Assembly (NCBI GenBank): GCA_944367465.1
Contig: CALVWO010000007.1
Span: forward strand, 1 to 43,968
DNA from: an uncultured Clostridia bacterium
GTDB taxonomy: Bacteria > Bacillota > Clostridia > Christensenellales > Borkfalkiaceae
Direction: 5' to 3'
Length of the DNA: 43,968 bases
Shown here: piece after piece, positions 25,002-33,456 of the stretch
How the letters are laid out: every line of letters begins with the position of its first letter
Position numbering within the stretch: position 1 is the stretch's first letter
Notes under the pieces: generated by a model
The model's input: the letters and a program-made list of their open reading frames with translations, nothing else
What the model was told of the DNA's origin: nothing
Database searches by the model: none
Made by a program: the position numbers and the translations under genes

Positions 25002-26276
25002 TTATACGATATAATCAAATTCCACATCGCCGACGACGACGGTATCGCCCGCCGCGCAGCCCGCCTTCTCAAGCGCCTTGAACACGCCCCTGTTTTTGAG
25101 CGTGCGCTGGAAATACGCCATGGAGTCGGGATTGTTGAGGACGACGTTCCTGCAAAGCATGTCCACAAGTCCGCCCACGACGACGAACGCGCCGTTTTCA
25201 TCTTTGAAGATCTCGAACTGCGTGTTGTCCGCCTCCTCGAACGCGAATTCGTCGGAGGGGATCTTTTCGGCAGGCGGGAGCGTTTCCAGAAGCGCCCAGA
25301 CGGCGTCCAGAAGCGCCTTCGTGCCCTCGCCGCTGAGCGCGGTGACGGGGAGCACCTTCGCCGCGGGATACGCATTTTCAAACCGTGCTAGGTTCTCCGC
25401 GGCGCCCGCGCAGTCGCACTTGTTGGCGACGACGAGCTGCGGGAGCTCGGCGAGCTTTTCCGAATAGGCGGCAAGTTCCGCGTTGATCTTTTCGTAATCG
25501 TCGAGCGGGTCTCTGCCCTCCGTGCCGGCGATATCCAGCACATGGCAGATCATGCGCGTGCGTTCGATATGGCGCAGGAAGTCGTGTCCAAGTCCCGCGC
25601 CCTGCGCCGCGCCCTCGATGAGCCCGGGGATATCCGCCACGACGAAGGAATTTTCGTAGTACTGCACGACGCCGAGATTGGGCGAAAGCGTGGTGAAATG
25701 GTAATCGGCGATCTTGGGCTTCGCCGCGGAGATCCTGGAAAGGAGCGTACTCTTGCCCACGTTGGGGAATCCGACGAGCCCCACGTCGGCGATGACCTTC
25801 ATCTCGAGAACGATCGCGTGCGGGGAGGTCTTTGCGCCCTTCTGTGCAAAGTTTGGCGCATGGCGGCGCGCGGTCGTAAAGCGAACGTTGCCCTTGCCCC
25901 CTCTGCCGCCCTCCAGAAGGCAGAGCTTTTCGCCGTGATCGTACACGTCGCAGATGATCTTGCCGCTCTCCGCATCGCGTACGAGCGTGCCGCACGGCAC
26001 CTTGATGACGACGTCCGCGCCGCGCTTGCCGAAGCACTTGTTTGTGCCGCCGCGCTCGCCGTTTCCCGCGAAATATTTGGAGATATAGCGGAACGCCAGC
26101 AGATCGTGCACGTTCTCGTCCGCGACGATATAGACGGAGCCGCCGTCGCCGCCGTCGCCGCCGTCCGGTCCGCAGGCGGGCTTGCCCTTATACGCCTTGA
26201 AGGAGTTCATGCCGTCCCCCCCGTCGCCCGCTTTGACCGTGATTTTAACTTTATCGGTAAACACCTTATTATCCAT
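25002..26276 (-). CDS. obgE: GTPase Obg (CgtA)
   Basis: 424-residue essential GTPase of large-subunit assembly. Three domains: glycine-rich Obg fold (1 to about 158, with CGPDGGDGGDGGSVYIV and LEGGRGGKGN), G domain with G1 GFPNVGKSTLL (169-179) and G4 NKCD, and an OCT domain at the C-terminus (about 345-424). The start MDNKVFTDKVKI matches the family; the longer in-frame reading lacks similarity. No Shine-Dalgarno sequence precedes it and the -10 box is only six bases away, so the mRNA is probably leaderless. First gene of obgE-yhbY-nuclease; the usual rplU-rpmA neighbours are absent. Confidence 0.96.
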   Translation of the reverse strand: MDNKVFTDKVKITVKAGDGGDGMNSFKAYKGKPACGPDGGDGGDGGSVYIVADENVHDLLAFRYISKYFAGNGERGGTNKCFGKRGADVVIKVPCGTLVRDAESGKIICDVYDHGEKLCLLEGGRGGKGNVRFTTARRHAPNFAQKGAKTSPHAIVLEMKVIADVGLVGFPNVGKSTLLSRISAAKPKIADYHFTTLSPNLGVVQYYENSFVVADIPGLIEGAAQGAGLGHDFLRHIERTRMICHVLDIAGTEGRDPLDDYEKINAELAAYSEKLAELPQLVVANKCDCAGAAENLARFENAYPAAKVLPVTALSGEGTKALLDAVWALLETLPPAEKIPSDEFAFEEADNTQFEIFKDENGAFVVVGGLVDMLCRNVVLNNPDSMAYFQRTLKNRGVFKALEKAGCAAGDTVVVGDVEFDYIV

Positions 26277-26282
26277 GGCAAG

Positions 26283-26311
26283 AGTATACCAATTTTTGCA
26301 GAAAAAGGCAA
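26283..26311 (-). promoter_or_regulatory. obgE: Promoter abutting the obgE start codon
   Basis: Minus-strand TTGCCT, 17-base spacer, TATACT, then only CTTGCC before ATG. The start of transcription should coincide with the start codon. Confidence 0.75.
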
Positions 26312-26376
26312 CGCTTTTACGCATGCAGGCGCTTTTTGGAATGTTTTCATGTTGTTTTGTGAAAATTATCGGGTTT

Positions 26377-26407
26377 TTGTTACAAAACGACCCGACTGCG
26401 GTATAAT
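26377..26407 (+). promoter_or_regulatory. Probable promoter of the zinc peptidase gene
   Basis: Perfect TATAAT at 26402-26407; the -35 is less certain (TTGTTA at 19 bases or TTACAA at 16). Divergent from the obgE promoter. The leader of about 35-45 nt contains a weak GAGG before the ATG. Confidence 0.55.
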
Positions 26408-26449
26408 AAATATAAGAAACGTGCGTCGTACGCGCGAACGAGGTCAAAA

Positions 26450-27169
26450 ATGTATACCTATCTCCTCTTCTTGCTCATACTGCTGCCCTGCCTGGCTTTT
26501 TCGGCATGGGCGAGCGCGCGCGTCAACTCGACGTATGCAAAGTTCGACCGCGTACCGACGCGTTCCTGCATGACGGGCTACGATACGGCGACCCGCCTCA
26601 TGCGGACGCGCGGCGTGAACGATATTTCGGTCAACCGTGTGGACGGGCGGCTCACCGACCACTACCACCCCACCAAAAAACAGGTAAACCTTTCGATGAG
26701 TTCGTACGGGAGCACCTCGGTCGCGGCGGTGGCGGTGGCGGCGCACGAAGTGGGACACGTGATGCAGAAACACTCGGGTTATGTACCCTATAAGATCCGC
26801 AACGTGCTCGTTCCCGTAACGAACATCGGTTCGAGGCTGGCGCTCCCCGTCATCATCGTCGGACTGCTCCTCGATCTCCTCTGGACGACTTCCCCGATGC
26901 CCTACGGCAGATGGGTCGTGTATATCGGCATCGCGCTGTTCGGGCTCTCCACGCTCTTTATGCTCGTGACGCTGCCCGTGGAGTTCAACGCCTCGCACCG
27001 CGCGAAAAAAATGCTCGTGGAGGACGGCATCCTCTCCCCCGACGAAGTACCTGCCGCAAGCAAGGTGCTGAACGCCGCGGCGCTCACCTACGTTGCCTCC
27101 CTCCTCATTTCGCTTGTGTACTTCCTCAGATACGCCGTACTCTTTTTATCGCTCCTTCGCAAAGACTGA
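26450..27169 (+). CDS. Membrane zinc metallopeptidase, YugP-like
   Basis: 239 residues of the neutral zinc metallopeptidase family typified by B. subtilis YugP. An N-terminal membrane segment (about 4-24) is followed by the metal site H99-E100-V-G-H103 (AVAAHEVGHVMQ) and a third-ligand candidate E178 in LPVEFNASHRAKKML. Two or three further hydrophobic segments lie around 115-175 and 208-235. Substrate unknown. It stands alone, divergent from obgE and convergent to icd. Confidence 0.9.
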   Translation: MYTYLLFLLILLPCLAFSAWASARVNSTYAKFDRVPTRSCMTGYDTATRLMRTRGVNDISVNRVDGRLTDHYHPTKKQVNLSMSSYGSTSVAAVAVAAHEVGHVMQKHSGYVPYKIRNVLVPVTNIGSRLALPVIIVGLLLDLLWTTSPMPYGRWVVYIGIALFGLSTLFMLVTLPVEFNASHRAKKMLVEDGILSPDEVPAASKVLNAAALTYVASLLISLVYFLRYAVLFLSLLRKD

Positions 27170-27240
27170 GCTCCCGCCCGGTCGCGGCGGAATCGGACGG
27201 TACGCCGCCGCAGCAGAAAAGCCGCGGCGGCGCATATTGA

Positions 27241-27281
27241 AAGCGGTGCGCCTCCCCGTTCGGGAGGCGCACCGCTTTTTT
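27241..27281. terminator. Strong terminator between the zinc peptidase and icd genes
   Basis: Sixteen-base perfect stem (core GCGGTGCGCCTCCC) with a five-base loop and a run of six T on the plus strand; on the minus strand only three T follow, so it mainly serves the peptidase gene and perhaps icd. A second nine-base stem CGCCGCCGC/GCGGCGGCG lies about 40 bases upstream. Confidence 0.9.
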
Positions 27282-27319
27282 CAGCCCGATCTTACGTACG
27301 CGCGCCGACGCGCCTGCGA

Positions 27320-28525
27320 TCAGAGCCTGCCTGCGATGGCGAGCAGGAAATCCTTCGAATTGAGCTTTTTGGGCGTGACGCCTTCGCGGTGGAAGAGCGG
27401 AACGAGATCGCCCGTCATCTCCCCTTCCTCGATGGTGCGGATGGTCGCCTTTTCGAGCTTTTCGGCGAATGCGGCAAGTTCGGGGATGCCGTCCAGTTCG
27501 CCGCGTTTTTTCAGCGCGCCCGTCCATGCAAAGATGGTCGCTACGGAGTTGGTGGAGGTCTCCTCCCCCTTGAGATACTTGTAGTAGTGGCGGGTGACGG
27601 TGCCGTGCGCCGCCTCGTACTCGTATTTGCCGTCGGGCGAGACGAGCACGGAGGTCATCATGCCGAGGGAGCCGTACGCGGTGGCGACCATGTCGCTCAT
27701 CACGTCGCCGTCGTAGTTCTTGCACGCCCACAGAAGTCCGCCCTCCGAGCGCACGACGCGCGCGACGGCGTCGTCGATGAGGGTATACAGGTACCAAATC
27801 CCAGCGCGATCGAACGCGTCTTTATACTCTTCGTAAACTTCCGCGAAAATCTGCTTGAACCGCCCGTCGTACACCTTGGAGATGGTATCTTTGGTGGCAA
27901 AGATCATGGGGATCTTCTCTTCAAGCGCGTATCTGAAACAGGTGTGCGCAAAGGAGCGGACGGAATCGTCGCAGTTGTGCATGCCCTGCACCACGCCCGT
28001 GGTGCCGTTGAAGTCGTGCACGAGGCGGCGGGAGATCTCTCTGCCCTCCTTATCCTCGACGACGAGATACGCCTTGCTGCCGCACTCCACCTTTTCGTCG
28101 ACGGCGGAATATACGTCGCCGTAGGCATGACGGGCGAGCACAATGGGCTTTTTCCAGGTAGGGACATAGGAACGGATGCCTTCGACGACGATGGGCGCGC
28201 GGAACACGGTGCCGTCGAGGATGCGGCGGATGGTGCCGTTGGGACTCTTCCACATCTCGTGCAGGTTGTACTCGCTCATGCGCTGTACGTTGGGCGTGAT
28301 GGTGGCGCACTTGACGGCGACGCCGTATTTTTTGGTCGCCAGAGCGCTCTCGACGGTAACGGTATCGCCCGTCGCGTCGCGGTTGACGAGCCCGAGGTCG
28401 TAATACTCCGTTTTCAGATCGATATAGGGAAGGATGAGGATATCCTTGATGTCCTTCCAGAGGATGCGGGTCATTTCGTCGCCGTCCATCTCGACGATGG
28501 GCGTCTTCATCTGAATCTTTGCCAT
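27320..28525 (-). CDS. icd: NADP-dependent isocitrate dehydrogenase
   Basis: 401-residue homodimeric type II enzyme (related to eukaryotic NADP-IDH rather than to E. coli Icd), converting isocitrate to 2-oxoglutarate. Motifs: [50 protein letters not shown] with the substrate-binding serine and arginines, metal-binding [13 protein letters not shown] and cofactor region [17 protein letters not shown]. Supplies 2-oxoglutarate and NADPH for glutamate synthesis. Its promoter lies in the 3' end of ddl. Confidence 0.96.
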   Translation of the reverse strand: MAKIQMKTPIVEMDGDEMTRILWKDIKDILILPYIDLKTEYYDLGLVNRDATGDTVTVESALATKKYGVAVKCATITPNVQRMSEYNLHEMWKSPNGTIRRILDGTVFRAPIVVEGIRSYVPTWKKPIVLARHAYGDVYSAVDEKVECGSKAYLVVEDKEGREISRRLVHDFNGTTGVVQGMHNCDDSVRSFAHTCFRYALEEKIPMIFATKDTISKVYDGRFKQIFAEVYEEYKDAFDRAGIWYLYTLIDDAVARVVRSEGGLLWACKNYDGDVMSDMVATAYGSLGMMTSVLVSPDGKYEYEAAHGTVTRHYYKYLKGEETSTNSVATIFAWTGALKKRGELDGIPELAAFAEKLEKATIRTIEEGEMTGDLVPLFHREGVTPKKLNSKDFLLAIAGRL

Positions 28526-28551
28526 TGTCCTGCCTCGCGGGTTTTTGTTTT

Positions 28552-28580
28552 ATTATACAAAATTTCCGCGCCGTTTGCAA
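28552..28580 (-). promoter_or_regulatory. icd: icd promoter overlapping the ddl stop codon
   Basis: Minus-strand TTGCAA, 17-base spacer, TATAAT. The -10 box overlaps the TAA stop of ddl, and no terminator separates the two genes, so icd can also receive read-through. Confidence 0.8.
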
Positions 28581-29668
28581 CTTTTTGAGCCGCAAAAAAG
28601 CGGACCGTCGAGAATTCCCGTGCGGATGACGCGCTTTTGGGGGAGCGGACGAGTGAGCGCCTCCTCCAAAAGCGCGAGATAGAACCGCCTGACTTCGGCG
28701 AGAGAGCCGCCGAACAGATACCCCGCGAGCGAGCCTGGAACCATGTTCAGCTCGTTGAAATATACCTCGTCGCCCGAGACGAGGAAATCCGCCCGCACGA
28801 CGCCGACGATCCCGAACGCCTCGCAGAGGGCGCGGGTATAGCCGCGGATGCACCCGGCGACCTCCTCGGGCAGGTCGGCGGGAAGTCTGCTGCCCCTGCC
28901 TGCCTCGTATTTTTCACGGAAACTCAGCACGTCCCCGCCCGAAAATACCTCTTCGCAGGGAGAGAGCACGATCTCCCCGCGGCGGCGGTATGCGGCGCAG
29001 TTGATATCGCGCTTATCGGCAAAATAGCGTTCGACGACCGCCTTATCGTCGAGCGAGAACGCCGCATCGAGCGCCGCTTTGAGCGCCGCCCCCTCCCGCG
29101 CGACGGCGACGCCGATGCTCGACCCGAGGCACGCAGGTTTGACGACGAGCGGATAGCCGAACGCCTCCGCCTGCGCAAGCACATCCTTTTCCGCCCCCTT
29201 CCACGCCCCCTCGCGCACCGTGAACGACGGCGCGACGGGGATGTTCAGCCCTGCGGCAAACAGCTTGGCGACGGCTTTATCCATGAACGCGCCGCAGGGC
29301 GCGGCGGCGGGAGAAGCCGAAGGGATGCCGTTCCAGCGGAGGAGTGCCGCGAGCGTGCCGTCCTCCCCCATACCGCCGTGACAGCAGTTGAGCGCGACGT
29401 CCGCCCTTGCAACCTCCTTCCTGCGCTTATCCGTACGCACGATCGAACGCCCCTCGAGCGCAACGGGTACGAACCTTGTGCGCGCGGACGAGGCGAAGTC
29501 CTCCACACCCCGGAACGTTCCCGTCGCCATACCGCCCGAGGGCGGCAGATAGACGGGTACAACGCGGTACTGCGTTCCGCGCAGGAGATTGACGGCGAGC
29601 ATGCCCGTGATGACGGAGATCTCGCTCTCGTTGGACGCGCCCCCGAAAAAGACGGCAACAGACGGCAT
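28553..29668 (-). CDS. ddl: D-alanine--D-alanine ligase
   Basis: 371-residue ATP-grasp enzyme joining two D-Ala for peptidoglycan precursors. Features: N-terminal VAVFFGGASNESEISVITG, CCHGGMGEDGTLAALLRW, the ATP-grasp lysine region YPLVVKPACLGSSIGVAV and the metal-binding FNELNMVPG. The chosen ATG lies eight bases after GGAGG; an in-frame GTG three codons earlier abuts that site. MurF, which uses its product, is upstream on the same strand but separated by a 0.47-kb hairpin-packed gap, and the ribosome-binding site is inside a terminator-like hairpin. Confidence 0.95.
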   Translation of the reverse strand: MPSVAVFFGGASNESEISVITGMLAVNLLRGTQYRVVPVYLPPSGGMATGTFRGVEDFASSARTRFVPVALEGRSIVRTDKRRKEVARADVALNCCHGGMGEDGTLAALLRWNGIPSASPAAAPCGAFMDKAVAKLFAAGLNIPVAPSFTVREGAWKGAEKDVLAQAEAFGYPLVVKPACLGSSIGVAVAREGAALKAALDAAFSLDDKAVVERYFADKRDINCAAYRRRGEIVLSPCEEVFSGGDVLSFREKYEAGRGSRLPADLPEEVAGCIRGYTRALCEAFGIVGVVRADFLVSGDEVYFNELNMVPGSLAGYLFGGSLAEVRRFYLALLEEALTRPLPQKRVIRTGILDGPLFCGSKSCKRRGNFV

Positions 29669-29708
29669 AAAAAACACCTCCGAAGATGATTTCTCTTCCG
29701 AAGGTGTT
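29669..29708 (-). terminator. Terminator/attenuator hairpin overlapping the ddl ribosome-binding site
   Basis: Minus-strand RNA pairs AACACCUUCG..AAGA (29694-29708) with UCUUCGGAGGUGUU (29673-29686), about 14 pairs including one U-G, with one bulged G and a seven-base loop; six U follow directly and run up to the ddl ATG. The GGAGG of ddl lies in the 3' arm. The U-G pair would be an A-C mismatch on the other strand, so the structure is for minus-strand RNA. When formed it should both end transcription and hide the ribosome-binding site. Confidence 0.75.
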
Positions 29709-29762
29709 TCATGCGTAGTATTTGTTCACGACTTTTTCTTTCAAACTGATGTCACCGCGGCG

Positions 29763-30138
29763 GAGGTTCAGCCTCTTTGTACGAGTGATGATAGCTTTTG
29801 AAAGCTAAAATTCGTTGCAAAAGGCGTCACTTGTTATGCCTTTTGCTCTCGGCGGCACCAAGGTAGTGTGCCGCCTCGGTCACGAAATTGCCGCTGAAAT
29901 GGCAATTTCTTAGTTCGCGACGTGCGCACACCGCACTGCGGTGATGCGCATAATGCGCCGCTCAACCCTGCGCAGTATGCCTCAATTTGCCGCTCACGCG
30001 GCTTACGCAGAAAAGTGAAGGCGGCGTTGCTATTATGTTGCCAATAACGCCGCCGAGAAAAACCGCGTGCAGAGCATCGCGAACACGGGGTTTTTCTGAA
30101 AATCACGAAGATTTTTCCCATCAGTTTGGGAAAAATCT
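29763..30138 (-). ncRNA. Array of perfect stem-loops between murF and ddl (candidate structured RNA)
   Basis: No ORF fits. Hairpins in order (plus coordinates; arm): 29763-29775 GAGG; 29792-29807 TAGCTTT; 29817-29846 GCAAAAGGC (9 bp); 29851-29875 GGCGGCAC (8); 29884-29909 GAAATTGCC (9); 29924-29949 GCGCA+CACCGC (11, one bulge); 29989-30002 GCCGC inside an outer CTGCG/CGCAG stem; 30020-30054 GGCGGCGTT (9); 30057-30096 GAAAAACC+GTG; 30109-30138 AGATTTTTCCCA (12). Almost all bases lie in or beside a stem. It follows the murF stop and ends about 55 bases before the ddl attenuator hairpin. Not T-box, RNase P or tmRNA by eye. It could be a ddl leader, a free RNA, or nested REP/MITE copies. Confidence 0.6.
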
Positions 30139-30147
30139 GTGAACTTC

Positions 30148-31731
30148 TCAGTACTTATCCGGCAGATCGTTCAGAAAAAGCACGCAGTCGCCCGCCGCAA
30201 GTTCCCTTGCGAGCAGTTCCTGCGCCCTTTCGAGCGAGGGAACGACGGAAAGTTTTTCCTCGGCGCCGCCTGCCGCAAGATAGCCGTTGCGGACGTCGAG
30301 AACGAGCGTTTCGCCGACGAGGATGACCCTGTCCAGCCCGACGAGCGCCGCGCCGAGCGCGCCGTTGACCGCCTCCTCGAGCTGACCGAGTTCGACGATG
30401 CCGGGCGTGACGACGAACTTCCTGCCCGCCGCGAGGCGCAGAACCTCGACGGCGTTCTTCGCGCCCTCCTCGTTGCAGTTGTACGCGTCGTCGAGGATGA
30501 CCACGCCGTTCGCGTCCTTCCGCTCCAAACGGTGCGGGACGGGGAGGATCCCTGCGATGCCCGCGGCGATCTCTTCGGGCGTCATCCCGAGAAGGAAGGC
30601 GAGCGCAGCGGCGAGCGCGACGTCCTCCGCGGCGTGTCTGCCGAGGACGGGGACCGAGACGGGGAAGCTCCCCGAAGGCAGGCGCAGCGTGAACTGCGTG
30701 CCGTCGAGAGAGAGACGGATGTCCTCCGCACCGAAATCGCGCCCCATGACGAGCGCGTTTCCCCCACCCATGTCTGCGCAGGAACGCCCGAGAACGCATT
30801 TTTCGGTGCGCGTGGCGAGCACGCCCTTTTCCTCCTTTACCGCTTCGAGCGAGCCGAACGTTTCGGTGTGCTGGGCGCATACGCCCGTCACCACGCCCAC
30901 CGTCGGACATACCATGTCGCAAAGCTGCGCGATATCGCCCCTGCGGCGCGCGCCCATTTCGGCGAGGAACACCTCGCAGTCAAGACCGCCCTCGTTCACG
31001 GCGCGCGCAATGCCTGCGGGCGTGTTGTAGGAAGCGGGCGTGGCGATGACTTTGAATTTTTCGGACAGAATGACGGCGGCGAAGTTCTTGACGGAAGTTT
31101 TGCCGAAGCTCCCCGTGATCCCGACTTTTACGGCTCCGCTTGCGGCGAGCGCGGCGGAGGCGCGGCGGATGAACCTGTTCGTGTGCGGCACTTCGTACGC
31201 CTTCATGCAGGCGTTCGTAAGCGCCAGAACGGGCGGGCAAAGAAGCGGAACGACCGCAAAGGGAACGTACCTGAGCAGATAGACCCAATTCGCGTTTGCC
31301 GCCATGGAGACCGCCGTGAGCGCGAACCCGAGCCCGACGCAGAGCGCGGACATGACGACGCCGTACGCGACGATGAGGCGGACGGCGCGCGCCGTCGGTT
31401 TCGCGGGAACTTTGAGCGCGTGCCTGCCCTCGGCATAGCAATACAGAACGCATATACCCACAAAGGGCAGAATGCTGATAAGATTTGCGAGTTTATAGCC
31501 CAGGAAGGAAAAACAGACGGAAAAGAGCGCCGTTAAAAGCGCGATCGCCACGGCATGCAGCGACGCCTTTTTACGCTCGATATTGCGCCCGCGGTAATAC
31601 CACCTGAGGAACGCTCCGCCCGCATAGCCCTCCTGCTGCAGGATGGCGGCAAGGCGCACCGTACACATGACGAACGCATATCCCGCTAAAATTCCGCCGA
31701 ATACAATGGACAGGATCGTGGGTAAACTCAT
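30148..31731 (-). CDS. murF: MurF ligase with N-terminal membrane domain
   Basis: 527-residue UDP-MurNAc-tripeptide:D-Ala-D-Ala ligase. Residues 1 to about 185 contain four to five membrane segments (near 5-30, 58-82, 84-100, 116-144 and 149-173), not part of classical MurF. The Mur ligase follows: P-loop GITGSFGKTS (204-213), central ATPase domain with FLAEMGARRRGDIAQL, and the C-terminal domain with VPHRLERK and ILDDAYNCN. Such membrane-attached MurF-like ligases occur in Clostridia, but a variant substrate cannot be excluded. ATG overlaps the hydrolase stop (ATGA), with GGAGGAG upstream. ddl, supplying the D-Ala-D-Ala substrate, is next. Confidence 0.88.
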   Translation of the reverse strand: MSLPTILSIVFGGILAGYAFVMCTVRLAAILQQEGYAGGAFLRWYYRGRNIERKKASLHAVAIALLTALFSVCFSFLGYKLANLISILPFVGICVLYCYAEGRHALKVPAKPTARAVRLIVAYGVVMSALCVGLGFALTAVSMAANANWVYLLRYVPFAVVPLLCPPVLALTNACMKAYEVPHTNRFIRRASAALAASGAVKVGITGSFGKTSVKNFAAVILSEKFKVIATPASYNTPAGIARAVNEGGLDCEVFLAEMGARRRGDIAQLCDMVCPTVGVVTGVCAQHTETFGSLEAVKEEKGVLATRTEKCVLGRSCADMGGGNALVMGRDFGAEDIRLSLDGTQFTLRLPSGSFPVSVPVLGRHAAEDVALAAALAFLLGMTPEEIAAGIAGILPVPHRLERKDANGVVILDDAYNCNEEGAKNAVEVLRLAAGRKFVVTPGIVELGQLEEAVNGALGAALVGLDRVILVGETLVLDVRNGYLAAGGAEEKLSVVPSLERAQELLARELAAGDCVLFLNDLPDKY

Positions 31732-32423
31732 CGTAAAAACTCCTCCGCCGCCGCGTTGAACGCGAGCGGATTTTCAAGATGCGCGAAATGTCCGCAGCCC
31801 TCCATGCAAAAGAGCCTGCTCCCCTTCACGCAGGAAAGATAGATCCGGATGGAAGAAAGAGGCGTTTCCTCATCCTCCGCGCCGTTGATAAACAGCACGG
31901 GACGGGCAATGCGCGCAGCGTCCTCCCGGAGATCTTCGTTGACGATCTTTTTGTAGCTCTCGCGCATGAGGGGCGAAAGCTGCCTGTATTCCGCGCTCCC
32001 GAAATGCTTCTCCGCATAGCGGGGCGCAAACTTCCGCACGATGCGGTACGCCCTGACGCGGGCGCGGTAGCCCGGCGTGCGCCGAGGCACGATCCCCGCG
32101 CACCCCGCGAGCACCGCGCGGTCGAACGCGTTCCCTTCGGCAAGCAGCTTTACAGCCACCCTTCCGCCGAAGGAATGAGCGATCACATGCGGAAAACGCA
32201 CTCCGAGCGCAGAAAGCGCCGCCTTCGTCCAGGCGGCGTAGTCGGAGACCGACCATGCCGCAGGGAGCGGCTCCGCCTGCCCGAACCCCGGAAAATCGAG
32301 CGCCGTCACGCGGAAATACTGCGAAAAATAGTTTATCTGCGGGTAGAAACTCTCCTTGGACGAGAGGTACCCGTGCAGCAGCACGAGGTCTTTCCCCTCC
32401 CCTCTGCGAATATAAGAGATCAA
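31728..32423 (-). CDS. Alpha/beta hydrolase
   Basis: 231-residue single-domain hydrolase starting at TTG (LISYIRRGEGKDLVLLHGYLSS), whose codon overlaps the rimI stop (TTGA), with AAGGAG five bases upstream. A much longer in-frame reading crosses rimI and tsaB antiframe and is rejected. The catalytic triad is visible: Ser84 in IAHSFGGRVA, Asp184 in INGAEDEET and His212 in GCGHFAHLENP; the oxyanion HGY motif is at 17-19. No signal peptide. Substrate unknown; translational coupling to rimI and murF suggests steady co-expression rather than a known pathway link. Confidence 0.88.
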   Translation of the reverse strand: MISYIRRGEGKDLVLLHGYLSSKESFYPQINYFSQYFRVTALDFPGFGQAEPLPAAWSVSDYAAWTKAALSALGVRFPHVIAHSFGGRVAVKLLAEGNAFDRAVLAGCAGIVPRRTPGYRARVRAYRIVRKFAPRYAEKHFGSAEYRQLSPLMRESYKKIVNEDLREDAARIARPVLFINGAEDEETPLSSIRIYLSCVKGSRLFCMEGCGHFAHLENPLAFNAAAEEFLR

Positions 32424-32854
32424 CCGAGCTCCTTGACCATGACGAGCGCGTCCTCGCCGTCGGGATAGTACCTCACGCGGGCGTACAGCCCGCGGAAGCC
32501 GTGTTTGAGATAGAGCGACATCGCCGGCGCGTTCGAGACGCGCACCTCCAGAAAAATGCGTTTTACGCCGCGTTTTTCCGCCTCTGTGACGAGGTCTTCG
32601 AGGATCTTCCCGCCCCGCCCGCAGCGGCGGTACATCTCCGCCGTGGCGATGAGCTGGATCTCCGCCTCGTCCGCCACCACACTCATGCCGCCGTATGCCG
32701 TGACGGCGCCGCCCTCCTCGAGGAGCGACCCGAAAAAACGCCCCGAAAGAAAGGACTCGGCGAGCATGCGCATGTTCCACGGATCGGAAAAGCATTCCGC
32801 CTCGAGCGCGGCGATGGCGCCGAGGTCGGCGTATTTCCATTCGCGCCCGTTCAT
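32420..32854 (-). CDS. rimI: Ribosomal-protein S18 alanine N-acetyltransferase RimI-like
   Basis: 144-residue GNAT enzyme. Acetyl-CoA motif A is QLIATAEMYRRCGRGGKILEDLV (R-C-G-R-G-G) and the C-terminal RVSNAPAMSLYLKHGFRGLYARVRYYPDGEDALVMVKEL is typical of RimI. In many bacteria it lies with tsaE and tsaB, as here. ATG overlaps the tsaB stop codon (ATGA). Confidence 0.92.
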   Translation of the reverse strand: MNGREWKYADLGAIAALEAECFSDPWNMRMLAESFLSGRFFGSLLEEGGAVTAYGGMSVVADEAEIQLIATAEMYRRCGRGGKILEDLVTEAEKRGVKRIFLEVRVSNAPAMSLYLKHGFRGLYARVRYYPDGEDALVMVKELG

Positions 32855-33456
32855 AGTTTCTCCTCTGCGGAAGATCTGCGCAGATACAGTGCCTCCAGCG
32901 CGTGCGCGCCGCGCGCCTCCCCCGCCTTTGCAAGCGCCGCCGCAGAGAGCCCGGCGCCGATATCCGCGGTGCGCACCCCTTCGAAGAGCGGCGCCGCGGC
33001 AACGGGCGCATACCCTTCCGCGATGAGCGCGTCGGCTTGCGCGCGGCTGATGAACGCGGCCGGCAGCACGACTTCCGTATCGGCATACCCGCAGGCGTAA
33101 AAGTTCCCATGCCCCGCGTCCACGAGGCAGAGTTTTTTTCCGCTCTTATCAGCGTATGCGAGGCAGTCGAAAGAGGTGAGCGCAAGCGCGGGTTTCCCGA
33201 GCGCAAGGCACAGTCCCTTGACGGTGGCGATCCCGATGCGGATCCCCGTGAAGGAACCGGGTCCCGCCACGCAGGCGAAAAAGTCGCAGTCCGAAGGCGC
33301 GAGACGCGCCGCACGGAGCGCCCCGTCGATCTCGTCCATGAGAAGCACGGAGTGCTGCATGGCGCAGTCGCCGCGGCGGAACACCCGCTCGCGGGCGCCG
33401 TCAAAGACGGCGGTATTCAGTTGTTTCCCGCTCGTATCGACGGCTAAAAATTTCAC
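32851..33456 (-). CDS. tsaB: tRNA t6A biosynthesis protein TsaB
   Basis: 201-residue partner of TsaD in threonylcarbamoyladenosine formation at tRNA position 37. It starts at GTG overlapping the tsaE stop (GTGA) and begins VKFLAVDTSGKQLNTAVFDG; the ASKHA-fold core motif DCDFFACVAGPGSFTGIRIGIATVKGLCLAL is clear. A longer in-frame reading through tsaE is rejected for lack of similarity. tsaD is not in the window. Confidence 0.94.
   Translation of the reverse strand: MKFLAVDTSGKQLNTAVFDGARERVFRRGDCAMQHSVLLMDEIDGALRAARLAPSDCDFFACVAGPGSFTGIRIGIATVKGLCLALGKPALALTSFDCLAYADKSGKKLCLVDAGHGNFYACGYADTEVVLPAAFISRAQADALIAEGYAPVAAAPLFEGVRTADIGAGLSAAALAKAGEARGAHALEALYLRRSSAEEKL

Noticed and set aside
29669..30147. 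T-box riboswitch before ddl
   Set aside because: The conserved UGGNACCGCG T-box and its anti-terminator are absent, although a terminator is present.
30139..31536. Long plus-strand ORF opposite murF
   Set aside because: Arg/Asp/Glu-rich shadow of the GC-rich murF codons; no ribosome-binding site and no family similarity. The same applies to long antisense frames over nupO, bmp, the ribosomal genes and ddl.
32424..33404. N-terminal extension of the alpha/beta hydrolase through rimI and tsaB
   Set aside because: Low-complexity Arg/Pro/Ser sequence in the wrong frame of two clear genes; the TTG start with AAGGAG at the rimI stop is sufficient.
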